Shown here: piece by piece, positions 52,016 through 61,194 of the stretch
Layout of the letters: each line of letters opens with the position of its first letter
How positions within the stretch are numbered: position 1 is the first letter of the stretch
Assembly: GCA_016200325.1 (NCBI GenBank)
Contig: JACQEZ010000016.1
Location: forward strand, 1-64,000
Length of the DNA: 64,000 nt
Origin: Candidatus Manganitrophaceae bacterium
Lineage (GTDB): Bacteria; Nitrospirota; Nitrospiria; SBBL01; Manganitrophaceae
Direction: 5' to 3'
Program-made: the position numbers and the translations under genes
The notes under the pieces: generated by a model
The model's input: only the letters and a program-made list of their open reading frames with translations
Databases searched by the model: none
What the model was told of the DNA's origin: nothing

Positions 52016-52705
52016 CTATCGGTTCGCGCCGGAGAAGACCTTCCTTTTTAAATGCGACGGCGCCTCTCGGCGCTCACTCTCATACGGCATTTTCCACCGA
52101 TGATCGTCGGAGAGACCGGCATAGACCGCTTCAGAAGGAATGCGTTTGTTTGAGCCGCCCTCTGGAACAATCCGAGCCAATCTTAATAATTGCGAGCTCG
52201 GTTTCAAGCCGGTCCGCTCGACGGCGGTGAGATTCACCGCAAATCGAACGCGATTCTCATCCATGACCAGTTGGATCATCCCTCCCTGTTCGGCAAACCG
52301 TTTGAGATCACTGACGGTGAGAATCGGAGTCCGGTCCAGATGCTTCAACAGGCGGCCGACCTTTTCCCCCTCCGAGCCGCTGATAAAGAGAATCTGTGCG
52401 CCGGCGGCCTCTTCAATTTTAGAGAACCTCTTTACGACAATGGGACGATCCCGAACGCTCTTTCCTGAGATCGCCTCATCGATAAAGCCGTTGAATGGAT
52501 CTCGGCCGAGAATTCCGATGACGAACGGCTCGCCCCCATTAAGCGTCTCCGTAGGCCACTCAACAAATTTGGCGAAGTTATATAAAAAAGCGGCTTTGAC
52601 TTGGTACTCCGACGGCGGTATCGACTGCGCTTCGACGGAAACGAGGGTCTGAACCCAAATCAAGAAGATCAAAAGGGGGAGGAACGATCTGTTTCTCAAT
52701 CCCAT
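52016..52705 (-). CDS. YfiR family periplasmic protein
   Basis: 229 residues. The start ATG at 52705 overlaps the stop of the upstream TonB-receptor gene by ten bases (translational coupling), with AAAGGTGA as ribosome site. A signal peptide (LPLLIFLIWVQTLVSVEA) leads to the YfiR/DUF4154 domain: YQVKAAFLYNFAKFVEWP, VIGILGRDPFNGFIDEAI and AAGAQILFISGSEGEKV. In Pseudomonas YfiR is a periplasmic repressor of the diguanylate cyclase YfiN. Here no yfiN is next to it; a receiver-domain relic lies just downstream. The last 40 residues (from RIPSEAVYAGL) are not typical of the family. Confidence 0.85.
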   Translation of the reverse strand: MGLRNRSFLPLLIFLIWVQTLVSVEAQSIPPSEYQVKAAFLYNFAKFVEWPTETLNGGEPFVIGILGRDPFNGFIDEAISGKSVRDRPIVVKRFSKIEEAAGAQILFISGSEGEKVGRLLKHLDRTPILTVSDLKRFAEQGGMIQLVMDENRVRFAVNLTAVERTGLKPSSQLLRLARIVPEGGSNKRIPSEAVYAGLSDDHRWKMPYESERREAPSHLKRKVFSGANR

Positions 52706-54735
52706 CGAAAGGTCACCTTTCCATAGACACTTCGTTCCACCTCGGTGCTTTCGATGATCCCATTGTTGCCGGCGCCGAACTCCGGATGGTGCGAGTCGAG
52801 CAGATTCTGGCCGACGAGGGCCAACTCGACTTTTTTCGTCGGATGCCACCCAAGGCGGAGATCGAGATTATAGTAGGATTTGACCCGCTGGCTCGGCAGT
52901 TTATCGACATACCGCAAAAACCAGTCCAGCTCCAGATTTTCCGGCAATTCCATCAGCGATCGCACCCCGACCTGATGGTGGGGGCTCGTCCCCTCCGTTC
53001 CTTTCTCGGTCGTCCGATCCAGGCTGCCCGATTCCGGGGTGAGATCGATCCGGAGAAGGGAATAGAAGAGGTTGACCCGCCACCACTCCTGCACCTGCCA
53101 GTCGGTCATAAACTCGACGCCGTAGGTCCGGCCCTCGATCCGGTTCCCGATCAGAAGGGGAACGATCACCCGGGTCGGATCGGGAGGGGTTGATTCGATA
53201 AAAGGGGGATGCGGCTCTAAGCTGGAGAGGTTGGAGTACTGATTATAAAATGGCGTGATGTCGAATGAGAAGCGGGGAAGCGGCTGGATGCGGTACCCCA
53301 CCTCATAAGCAAGGACCTCCTCCGGTTCAAAGGACTTTGTACCGACCAGACGTAAAAAGGTGGGGGTCGTCGGATCGAGCAGAACGGCCGCCTGTAGATC
53401 TTGGTCCAAGCGAGACGGAGTGCGCACCGCCCGGGTGACGGCGGTCCAGACGGCCTGTTTGGGGGTCGGCTTCCAGAGGAGCCGGCCGCTCGGTTGCACC
53501 TCAAAACCGCTATAGTCATTGTGCTCGAATTTCGATCCCAGTGTCAGATCGAGCCGGTCCGGGATCAGCGTCACCCGGTATTGGAGGAAAGCGGTGTAGA
53601 GGACGTCGGTGCGGCGGGGAGGGTCAAAGACAACCGTCGGCACCCCATGGACATCGCCCGAGGTGACGCGGTAGCCGACTCCCCACATGAGCTCTTGGGC
53701 GGTAAAAAAACGAATTCGGTGTTGGAAATCAAAATCGACCGTATCGCGGTCTTCTCGAAAAATCGGCTCCTTGCGGTTCGTCCGGTCGTAATAGACCTTC
53801 AACGTCCAGTCGGACTGCTCGCTTTGCGCCTGACTCCATCGGAAGAGGAGATTCCCCCCCGATAGATCGGCCTCTTTTTCCACCGTCCGAGAGAAAGGGG
53901 GTTGATAAAGGGCAAAGGCCTCTTTCTTCCCCGCCCTTCCATTGTAGAGATCCCCCTGGAGGGTGACGAGGCTGTGATTCGGAAGATCTAAGTCGGCCCG
54001 AAACCCTCCCTGTCCCATCGACCCATCATCCCACTCATCTCCGTTGGGATGAAACGCGCCATCGCGGTTGAAGTATTTTCCATACACGCGGTAATGAAGA
54101 TGGTCGCCGACGGCACCGCCATAGCGAGCAGCGCCGAAACCCCGCTCTTGCGTTCCCCCGCCGAGCGTGGCGAGGCCTCCTGGGGTCTCCCTGGAATTCT
54201 TCGTGATAATATTAATGACCCCATTGACCGCATTGGCGCCCCAAACGGTGCCCCCCGGCCCCCGGATGACCTCGATTCGGTCGATATCCTCCAGCAGAAG
54301 ATCTTGGACCTCCCAGAAAACACCGGCATAGAGCGGCGAGTAGACACTCCTCCCATCAATGAGGACCAGGAGATCTCGGGAGAGCTGACTGGTAAATCCT
54401 CGAATCCCCACCGCCCAGCGGTTTGAATCGATCCGTGCCACCTCGACACCCGGCGCGAGCCGGAGGGCGTCTGGGATATTGGTCACCCCGGAGCGACGGA
54501 GGTCTTCTTGCGTGATCACATAGATGGCGGCGGGGGTATCAAACCATTTCTCGGGCCGTTTCGAATAGGTCACGACCTCGACATTCATCAACTCTTCCAA
54601 GCTTAATTCGGTGAGCGGGCGCTGCGGTTCGACGAAGTGTCCTGCTTCTTGAGCCGAGGCAAAGGAGAGAGAAAAAATTGTCAGAAAGGCAGAGAGAATC
54701 CCCCCGCGAAGGACAACCCGAAGTAAGGGATCCAT
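52696..54735 (-). CDS. TonB-dependent outer-membrane receptor
   Basis: 679 residues from ATG at 54735 (AAAGGA upstream); longer starts at 54816 or 54828 add a basic leader that weakens the signal peptide. A signal peptide (GGILSAFLTIFSLSFASA) is followed by the plug domain (PAAIYVITQEDLRRSGVTNI; IDRIEVIRGPGGTVWGANAV) and a 22-strand-type barrel ending VYGKVTFRWD with the final aromatic residue needed for assembly. The N-terminus (SLEELMNVEVVTYSKRPEKW) is the type paired with YfiR genes. Substrate is unknown. It is coupled to the yfiR-like gene. Confidence 0.9.
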   Translation of the reverse strand: MDPLLRVVLRGGILSAFLTIFSLSFASAQEAGHFVEPQRPLTELSLEELMNVEVVTYSKRPEKWFDTPAAIYVITQEDLRRSGVTNIPDALRLAPGVEVARIDSNRWAVGIRGFTSQLSRDLLVLIDGRSVYSPLYAGVFWEVQDLLLEDIDRIEVIRGPGGTVWGANAVNGVINIITKNSRETPGGLATLGGGTQERGFGAARYGGAVGDHLHYRVYGKYFNRDGAFHPNGDEWDDGSMGQGGFRADLDLPNHSLVTLQGDLYNGRAGKKEAFALYQPPFSRTVEKEADLSGGNLLFRWSQAQSEQSDWTLKVYYDRTNRKEPIFREDRDTVDFDFQHRIRFFTAQELMWGVGYRVTSGDVHGVPTVVFDPPRRTDVLYTAFLQYRVTLIPDRLDLTLGSKFEHNDYSGFEVQPSGRLLWKPTPKQAVWTAVTRAVRTPSRLDQDLQAAVLLDPTTPTFLRLVGTKSFEPEEVLAYEVGYRIQPLPRFSFDITPFYNQYSNLSSLEPHPPFIESTPPDPTRVIVPLLIGNRIEGRTYGVEFMTDWQVQEWWRVNLFYSLLRIDLTPESGSLDRTTEKGTEGTSPHHQVGVRSLMELPENLELDWFLRYVDKLPSQRVKSYYNLDLRLGWHPTKKVELALVGQNLLDSHHPEFGAGNNGIIESTEVERSVYGKVTFRWD

Positions 54736-54828
54736 CCTTCCTTTCGTATCGCTCCGGGCCGTATCGCTCCGGGAGGACGCTTTTCGTTCATGTCTATTCT
54801 TCAATTTCACTCCCATCCGCTGGAACAA

Positions 54829-55129
54829 CGCCTATCCCCTCCCTCCCCGCTTTTCAAAATAGGTCATTACTGATATAGCGTTGCAGGATTATAAAATATC
54901 GACCATTAAATTGTCATCTGTTTTTTCCGACAGTCGACTGCGATGACGAAGCGGTCGCGTTCCATACGCTCTATCGGAATACTTCTTTAACATTTTTCTT
55001 GACTCGGTGAAAGCCAATTTGTTATTGCTCTAAGTAATACTACCTTGAAGCCGATACAGCAAAAAGTTTTAGACAGGCGTGAGGGAAAGGCGCTCTCACA
55101 GAAGCAGAAGAACCAGAAAGGATCGGCAG
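54829..55129. other. Divergent intergenic region
   Basis: About 300 bases between the TonB-receptor gene and the broken SpvB-like gene. TTGACT-N17-TTATTG near 54999-55028 could be a plus-strand promoter. Nothing else is recognised. Confidence 0.3.
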
Positions 55130-56052
55130 ATGCAGCTGTTGCGACGGTCTGGATGGAACGGCTGGATCGTGCTCATTGGTTTAATCGTTTTAGCCCCTTC
55201 GGCCCAGGGCCAGCACTCGCCTCCCATGGAAGACAAGGGGTCCATTGGGAAAAGCGCCGCTCCCTGGAGCGGTTCGATCCCGATTGAGATCCCTCCCGGC
55301 CGAAATGGCCTCACCCCGCAGCTCTCCCTGATCTATAATCCTTCTGCAGGGAACGGTTTTCTCGGCGCCGGCTGGGATCTCCCGATCGGGAATATCATGC
55401 GGCGCACCCAAGACGGGGTGGACTACACCTGTGATCCCCTCACCAGTCCGACCCCTTGCTTCGTCTTAAATATGGGAGGCGTTTCCTCGGAGATCATTCA
55501 TCGAGAGGATCTCTGCCGGGGCTGCTATGGGGTGAAGGAGCGCTGATTCACCTCCGTTACCTGAATGGCGGGTGGGAGGCCACCGACCGGAGCGGCACCC
55601 TGTCCTTCTTCGGCCGGACCGCCGCTTCCCGGCAGGAAGGACCGCTGGGAACGTTTCGGTGGATGCTCGACGCGGTCACCGACACCCATCACGACACGAT
55701 CACCTATTCCTATTATAAGAATCAGAGCGAATCGCTCGGTGAGATTTATATCAACCGGATCGATTACCAGTCGAATGCCATTCTTTTCTTTCGAAACGGC
55801 CGGCCCGATGTGCAGACAAGGTACACCGCTGATTTTGCGGTCGCCACCGCTTATCGGCTCGGGGCGATCGATATTCTGTCAAACGGGACGAGGGTCCGAA
55901 AATATGAGTTGGGTTACTGTGAGGTGATTCCAAGCTGCCCGATCAGGAAAACCGAGGGATCCTTGCTGGGAAGTATGACGCAATATGAGAGCAACGGGGT
56001 GAGCCGGCGACAGCCCCTGATCTCTCGATTGGAGGAGCGCTCCTTCAACTGA
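55130..56052 (+). pseudogene. Broken SpvB-like/RHS-type toxin gene remnant
   Basis: Signal peptide (GWIVLIGLIVLAPSAQG), then the SpvB N-terminal signature GSIPIEIPPGRNGLTPQLSL and IYNPSAGNGFLGAGWDLPIG. Near 55530-55545 the frame shifts: frame 1 ends GCYGVKER-stop, while the homologous reading continues in another frame as ALIHLRYLNGGWEATDRSGT. One missing base would restore it. The second frame has YD-type repeats and ends at 56052, just before tRNA-Gly, far short of the usual 1000 or more residues. This is a decayed or truncated surface/toxin gene. Confidence 0.75.
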
Positions 56053-56078
56053 TCGATTCAGGAAAACCGTAAAAAGAG

Positions 56079-56152
56079 TGGAGCGGGAAGGATGACTTGA
56101 ACATCCGTCTTCGCCTTGGAAAGGCGACACTCTACCACTGAGCTATTCCCGC
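56079..56152 (-). tRNA. tRNA-Gly (anticodon UCC)
   Basis: Complete cloverleaf on the minus strand. Acceptor arms GCGGGAA/TTCCCGC, D-arm GCTCAGTGGTAGAGT, anticodon stem TCGCC/GGCGA with loop TTTCCAA (anticodon UCC), T-arm GGATG-TTCAAGT-CATCC and encoded CCA at the 3' end (56079-56081). It lies between the SpvB-like relic and tex, a classic insertion point. Confidence 0.95.
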
Positions 56153-56171
56153 ATCAATCCGACAAGGAAGT

Positions 56172-58496
56172 TTAAGACTTCCGCTCTTTAAGCCGTGCAA
56201 AGGCCTCCGCCATCGTCGTCATCGGCGCCGGGCTCTGGTTCTTGGCGGGGGGCCGGCGCTTCGCCTCCGTTTTCTCTCCGGCGCGCTTGGCGCTCTTTTC
56301 TTCGGCCCGCACGGGAGCGGCCCCGTCGTTTAGGCGAAGCGTGAGGGAGATCCGCTTTCGCTCCAGATCGACCTGCAACACCTTCACCTTTACCACATCG
56401 CCCGCCTTGACCACTTCGCGCGGATCCTTCACAAAGCGCTCCGAGAGCGCCGAGACATGCACCAGTCCATCCTGATGGACGCCGATATCGACGAAGGCGC
56501 CGAAGTTGGTGACGTTGGTCACCACCCCTTCCAAAACGCTCCCGGGAACCAGATCGGCCGGCGTCTCGACCCCTTCTCGGAAGGCAGCGGTCTTGAATTC
56601 GGGGCGGGGGTCGCGGCCCGGCTTTTCAAGCTCGCGGAGAATATCCCGCACCGTCATTTCACCGAACTTCTCATCGATAAATTCCTGCACCGCCAGCGAC
56701 GATAAGAACGGCTTGTCGCCGATCAGCTCGCGCAGCGCGCGGCCGGTGGCGCCGAGGATTCGCTCTACCACCGGGTAAGCTTCCGGGTGAACGGCGGAGG
56801 CATCGAGCGGGTTCTCTCCGTTCATGATCCGGAGAAACCCGGCGCTCTGCTCGAAGGCCTTCGGCCCCAGCCGGGGAACCTCCAGCAGCTGCCGCCGGTG
56901 GCGGAAAGCCCCCTGCGCCTCGCGAAAGGTGACGATGTTGGCCGCGGTCGAATCGCTCAGTCCGGCCACCCGCGACAGCAGCGGCGCGGAGGCGGTGTTG
57001 ACATCGACGCCGACCGTATTGACGCAATCTTCCACGACCGCCCCCAGCTTGCGGGTCAGGCGGAGCTGATTGACGTCGTGCTGGTATTGGCCGACGCCGA
57101 TCGCCTTCGGCTCGATCTTCACCAGCTCGGCGAGGGGGTCTTGCAGGCGGCGCGCGATCGACACCGCCCCGCGGAAGGTGACGTCGAGGTCGGGAAATTC
57201 CTTGGCTGCCACCGCCGAGGCGGAATAGACAGACGCCCCCGCCTCGCTCACCACCAGGCTCGTCAACGTCAGCTCCGGGTGGCGCTTGATCAGCTCTTTC
57301 GCCAGCTTGTCGGTCTCGCGCGAGGCGGTCCCATTTCCGATGCTGATCAATTCGACCTGATGCTTGCGGGCCAGACCGGCCAAGACGGAAAGCGATTCTT
57401 CCCATTGGTTTTTTGGAGCGTGAGGGAAGATGGTGGTGTGGTCGACCACCTTTCCGGTGGCGCTGACCACGGCGACCTTGACCCCGGTCCGGAGCCCCGG
57501 ATCGAGCCCCATCGTTGGGCGGGAACCGGCGGGCGCCGCGAGAAGGAGATCGCGCAAATTTTCGCCGAAGACTCGAATCGCCTCTTCCTCCGCTCCCTCC
57601 CGCAGACGGAGGAAGAGTTCGGTATCGAGCTGTAGTTTGATCTTAATGCGCCAGGCCCAGCGGACGGAGTCGATCAACCACCGGTCGGCCGGACGCGATT
57701 GATCATGAACGGCGAATCGCTTGGCGATCATCGCATCACAGACGCCGAAGGCGGTCGAGCCCTGCAGGTCATCCTGGCCTGGGAGCTGAAGGACGAGGCG
57801 CAAGATCCCCTCGGCGCGGCCGCGGAAAAGCGCCAGCGCTCGGTGAGAAGGAAGCTGTTTGATCGGCTCCGAAAACTGGAAGTAATCGGAGAACTTCGCC
57901 CCTTCCTTCTCTTTCTCCGGAGCCACGGTCGAGACCAAGATTCCCTTTTCCCACATCAGGTCGCGGAGCGCCCCGACAAGATCGGCCTCTTCCGAGGCAC
58001 GTTCCATAAAAATAGAGCGCGCCCCTTCTAAGACCGCCGCCGCATCGTCAAACCCTTTTTCCGCGTTGACATGGCCGGCCGCCGCAGCCTCCGGGTCGAC
58101 CGTCGGATCTTTCAGCAATATATCGACCAGCGGCTCCAGCCCCGCCTCCCGCGCGATCTGCGCCTTGGTACGGCGCTTCGGCATATAGGGAGCGTAGAGA
58201 TCTTCGAGCCGGGTCTTGGTCTCTGCGCCGAGAATCGCCCCGTTTAGCTCGGGGGTCAGCTTCCCCTGCTCCTCAATGCTCTTTAAGATCGTTGCACGCC
58301 GCTCTTCGAGCTCGCGCATGTAGATCAGGCGCTCTTCGAGGGTGCGCAGCTGGGTGTCGTCCAACCCCCCCGTCACCTCTTTTCGATAACGGGCGATGAA
58401 CGGCACGGTCGACCCTTCGTCCAGCAAACGGACGGCCGCCTCGACCTGCGGGGTGCGGACACTCAATTCTTCGGCGATACGTTCCAGGAGATTCAT
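56172..58496 (-). CDS. tex: Tex-family RNA-binding transcription accessory protein
   Basis: 774 residues, full length. The N-terminal HTH-like region ([20 protein letters not shown]) precedes the YqgF/RuvX-like nuclease-fold core ([20 protein letters not shown]). Helix-hairpin-helix motifs follow ([24 protein letters not shown] region) and a C-terminal S1 domain at about 650-720 ([33 protein letters not shown]). A basic tail ends [10 protein letters not shown]. Tex binds nucleic acid and helps RNA polymerase and stress responses; it is cytoplasmic. It sits immediately downstream of tRNA-Gly on the same strand. Confidence 0.93.
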   Translation of the reverse strand: MNLLERIAEELSVRTPQVEAAVRLLDEGSTVPFIARYRKEVTGGLDDTQLRTLEERLIYMRELEERRATILKSIEEQGKLTPELNGAILGAETKTRLEDLYAPYMPKRRTKAQIAREAGLEPLVDILLKDPTVDPEAAAAGHVNAEKGFDDAAAVLEGARSIFMERASEEADLVGALRDLMWEKGILVSTVAPEKEKEGAKFSDYFQFSEPIKQLPSHRALALFRGRAEGILRLVLQLPGQDDLQGSTAFGVCDAMIAKRFAVHDQSRPADRWLIDSVRWAWRIKIKLQLDTELFLRLREGAEEEAIRVFGENLRDLLLAAPAGSRPTMGLDPGLRTGVKVAVVSATGKVVDHTTIFPHAPKNQWEESLSVLAGLARKHQVELISIGNGTASRETDKLAKELIKRHPELTLTSLVVSEAGASVYSASAVAAKEFPDLDVTFRGAVSIARRLQDPLAELVKIEPKAIGVGQYQHDVNQLRLTRKLGAVVEDCVNTVGVDVNTASAPLLSRVAGLSDSTAANIVTFREAQGAFRHRRQLLEVPRLGPKAFEQSAGFLRIMNGENPLDASAVHPEAYPVVERILGATGRALRELIGDKPFLSSLAVQEFIDEKFGEMTVRDILRELEKPGRDPRPEFKTAAFREGVETPADLVPGSVLEGVVTNVTNFGAFVDIGVHQDGLVHVSALSERFVKDPREVVKAGDVVKVKVLQVDLERKRISLTLRLNDGAAPVRAEEKSAKRAGEKTEAKRRPPAKNQSPAPMTTMAEAFARLKERKS

Positions 58497-58893
58497 CTTA
58501 TTTGATCATCCTAATTATGAATGCGAAATCGACTCGGCGAATTATTCAGTCTGTGCATTCTAAATTATAAACTCGAACGAAACAACTGGAATTTTTTTCC
58601 CACCGCAACCCTAAAGACATTTCCTATTGAATTCTGTATAACAACATCGCTGGCTGGGGCTGAACGGTCCTGAAAGGTGGGCGGGACGCAAAAACCATTA
58701 TTTTCAAAAACTGAGCAATTTTGACCGGAACGGAATCGGTTTCATCGTCATAATGTAGCAAGGGGAATCGGCCGGCGTGAAAAGCCAGATCAGAAGGCTG
58801 CCTTTTCAAATTCAGACTGATCGACCCCGGCAGATCGTCCTCAGTATAATTCCCTCCTTCTTCATCTTCCGGCACACAAACAGGAGGTCCGTG
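58497..58893. other. Intergenic region without a recognised gene
   Basis: About 400 bases between divergent tex and the small membrane-protein gene. Opposite-strand open frames here have no ribosome site or family. Confidence 0.35.
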
Positions 58894-59121
58894 ATGATCA
58901 TGCCGACAAAAGAGCTCTTTCAATATTTTTTAATCTTGCTTTTCCTCCTCTGGCCGGTCTGGATTCTCCTCTTCCTCTCTGTCCGATATCTCTACCAGAA
59001 GATTGGAACGATGCTGGGAGGCGCCAAACCAAAAACGCCTGCAGTGATTAAAATAGAAGAACCGTCCGATCGGGTCGAGAAGGTCGTCGCGGCGATCGAT
59101 CCACAATACCCGAAGGCTTAA
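58894..59121 (+). CDS. Small single-pass membrane protein
   Basis: 75 residues. ATG at 58894 follows AGGAGG by six bases. One transmembrane helix (FLILLFLLWPVWILLFLSVR) near the N-terminus, then a soluble tail (YLYQKIGTMLGGAKPKTPAV; VEKVVAAIDPQYPKA). No family recognised. It begins a run of four small plus-strand genes (to 60136) spaced 30-100 bases apart; these probably belong to the cell envelope. Confidence 0.6.
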   Translation: MIMPTKELFQYFLILLFLLWPVWILLFLSVRYLYQKIGTMLGGAKPKTPAVIKIEEPSDRVEKVVAAIDPQYPKA

Positions 59122-59221
59122 ATCGCCCCTCGAAGAGGGAAGATCTCCCCGGAAGCCACGCCGAGGGGCCGTCACCGGCGGAACGCCTTCACCCCATCGA
59201 ATGAGATAAGGATCTAGAAAC

Positions 59222-59443
59222 ATGGGAACACGGAAAGGGCTCGCAATCATTCTTATCACGGTTGGGGTAGCCGCCTTTGCATATCAAGGCCTCACCTTTA
59301 CGACCCGAGAGAAGGTGGCCGATATCGGCCCCATCCAAGTGACAACCGAGAAGAAAAAAACGTTTCCCCTGCCGCCGCTGGTGGGCGTTCTTGCATTGGC
59401 CGGCGGCATCGTGTTGCTGGTCGGGGGAGACAACCGCGATTAG
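59222..59443 (+). CDS. Small two-helix membrane protein (DUF3185-like)
   Basis: 73 residues. Helix 1 LAIILITVGVAAFAYQGL and helix 2 LVGVLALAGGIVLLVGG are joined by a polar loop with TTREKVADIGPIQVT, a phrase shared by a widespread family of short membrane proteins. The function is unknown. ATG follows AAGGAT. It is 34 bases from the next small gene. Confidence 0.68.
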   Translation: MGTRKGLAIILITVGVAAFAYQGLTFTTREKVADIGPIQVTTEKKKTFPLPPLVGVLALAGGIVLLVGGDNRD

Positions 59444-59477
59444 GCGGAGCCGACCCGTTTTAAAAGGAGTCTCCGAA

Positions 59478-59699
59478 ATGGAGAAACGAAAAGAGAGCGA
59501 AGAAAAACGCCAAGCCGGTTGGGGCGCATCCAACCCTCAAACTCCACTCGCCCGAGCAGGAACATTCCATGCGATGAAGATCGTCGGCGCAGACGTGTGG
59601 GAGATCTTTAAATGGGGCGCAGAAGAGGCTTGGTCTGAGGTCCAGAGCGCGTTCCACCGCTTCAAGTTTCAAATCAATAAAGGCCGAACCGAACGATGA
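59478..59699 (+). CDS. Small soluble protein of unknown function
   Basis: 73 residues from ATG at 59478 with AAAGGAG upstream. Charged N-terminus (EKRKESEEKRQAG), then an amphipathic helical part (HAMKIVGADVWEIFKWGAEE; AWSEVQSAFHRFKFQ) that looks like a coiled or membrane-surface helix. No recognised family. Its neighbours in the small-gene run are membrane proteins and a lipoprotein. Confidence 0.5.
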   Translation: MEKRKESEEKRQAGWGASNPQTPLARAGTFHAMKIVGADVWEIFKWGAEEAWSEVQSAFHRFKFQINKGRTER

Positions 59700-59755
59700 T
59701 CGATTTTCCGACGGATGAGATCTTTCCGAAAAGGGCTTCACGAAGGAGAGCGCAG

Positions 59756-60136
59756 ATGAAGATGACAGGATTTTTGTTGATGACGATGATCGTGGTGTTG
59801 ACAGCCTGCTCCAGTGGACAAGGAGGGAGCGCCGTTGCCCAAATACCGGCCCTGAACTCCCCCTATGACATGAGCAACAAGGAGGCGTTGGCCAAAAACG
59901 ATGAAGGGGTCGACCATCTCTTCCAGGGGCATTATGATGTCGCTTCCAAGCATTTTAATGATGCCATCACGGCCAAGGGCGATTTCGCGGAGGCCCATTT
60001 TAACCTGGGACTCGCCTATGATGGGATGGGAAAACATCCGGAAGCGACCGGGGAATTTAAGAAAGCAAAGCAGTATGGGGGAACGAACCCCAAAATTGCC
60101 GAAAATGAAATTCTGAAAAAACATCTCGGCTCCTAA
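59756..60136 (+). CDS. TPR-containing lipoprotein
   Basis: 126 residues from ATG at 59756 (GAAGGAGAG upstream; an in-frame ATG at 59696 overlaps the preceding gene and lacks a site). Lipobox VVLTACSS. The mature part has about two tetratricopeptide repeats: ALAKNDEGVDHLFQGHYDVA and AHFNLGLAYDGMGKHPEATG. TPR lipoproteins scaffold outer-membrane or periplasmic complexes. It ends the run of four small genes and converges with the zincin gene. Confidence 0.7.
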   Translation: MKMTGFLLMTMIVVLTACSSGQGGSAVAQIPALNSPYDMSNKEALAKNDEGVDHLFQGHYDVASKHFNDAITAKGDFAEAHFNLGLAYDGMGKHPEATGEFKKAKQYGGTNPKIAENEILKKHLGS

Positions 60137-60218
60137 GAACGGGCCTCGGCGAAATATAGGCGGGTCGCGTCGCATCGGGCGGTCGATTGCGCCCATCCTT
60201 TCCAGCGATCAGAGACCT

Positions 60219-60755
60219 TCAGTGCAACCAGGCCCGCCACGCCGAGAGCCCCCACCATCCAAGCCCGCCGATCACGCCGTAGAAAACGAGCGAGCGGCTG
60301 CCGAGCCTGATGTCCTGACAAGAAGGCAAGGCGGCGAATAACATCGTGGCGGTCCCATAGCCGGCGACCAACCACCACCCCCATCGGTGTTGGACCCAAA
60401 AGGGAACGGCGAAGCGGATCAAGCAGAGCCAGGCGAGCGGGAAGAGAAGAAGCGGGGCAAGCGCAACAAACGCGCCGTTAAGCAGACCGATCCTTTGAAA
60501 CGAGACAGACCCGAGCGTCCACCCTTTCCCGGAATGTCGCGGCCAGACCGAGAAACCGGCCGGCTTCGCCAATAAGAAAAGTCCGAAGATGAAGTGCATC
60601 AATTCATGGACGAAGGTCCCCGGAAGGGCCAGCAGCGCGATTCGCCACATCGACGTGCGGGAGCGATGGAGAAACAAATACCAGAAACCGGCGAGAAGAA
60701 CGCCCGGCAAAAAACCGGAGAGATGAAAGAGGGCTTGGGGCGCCCCACTCAGCAT
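60219..60755 (-). CDS. Membrane-embedded zincin-like protein (HExxH)
   Basis: 178 residues with about five to six transmembrane helices. In helix 2 the metalloprotease motif reads FVHELMHFIFGLF, with H-E-L-M-H in a hydrophobic segment as in M50/DUF3267-type intramembrane proteases or putative chaperone zincins. A third metal ligand is not obvious. It could be a protease of small membrane substrates or an inactive relative. It converges with the TPR lipoprotein gene. Confidence 0.6.
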   Translation of the reverse strand: MLSGAPQALFHLSGFLPGVLLAGFWYLFLHRSRTSMWRIALLALPGTFVHELMHFIFGLFLLAKPAGFSVWPRHSGKGWTLGSVSFQRIGLLNGAFVALAPLLLFPLAWLCLIRFAVPFWVQHRWGWWLVAGYGTATMLFAALPSCQDIRLGSRSLVFYGVIGGLGWWGLSAWRAWLH

Positions 60756-61194
60756 ATTTTACACTCGATCGAAAACGGCATTGGCGCACCCCGATGCAAC
60801 GGACCTTCACCCTGAAACGCAAGTCCCTCGACGGCCTTTATGGCTGAGAGTCTAATCGATAAAAATACCAAAATCAAATCTGAACCTCTATCCTCACCCC
60901 ACGACCCTCAGGCCGATCCGTAAAACATCCACCCAACGGCCTTGTTTCTCTTTTATCCCCTGGACGATAAAATGTGACCCCGATTACCCCCAAAACCCAA
61001 CCCCACAGAAAGGCCTTCCATCATCATCAAAGAAAATGAATAGATCGGGACTGGATTTTGAAAACCGAATCGGGTAATTTAACTTCCATCACTCGATCAA
61101 ATCAAAGGTTTCTTCGGCGATTCTGCCCCATCGGACCTCTCGCAGCGGGCCGGTCTTCCGAAGATCTGCCCATGCGGATATATGGAGGAGAGCA
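60756..61194. other. Intergenic region without a recognised gene
   Basis: About 440 bases between divergent genes. No RNA gene, repeat or terminator is convincing; one short open frame from 61058 overlaps the tail-sheath start out of frame. Confidence 0.35.

Noticed and set aside
58624..58923. Minus-strand open frame between tex and the small membrane gene
   Set aside because: No ribosome site and it overlaps the start of the better-supported plus-strand gene.
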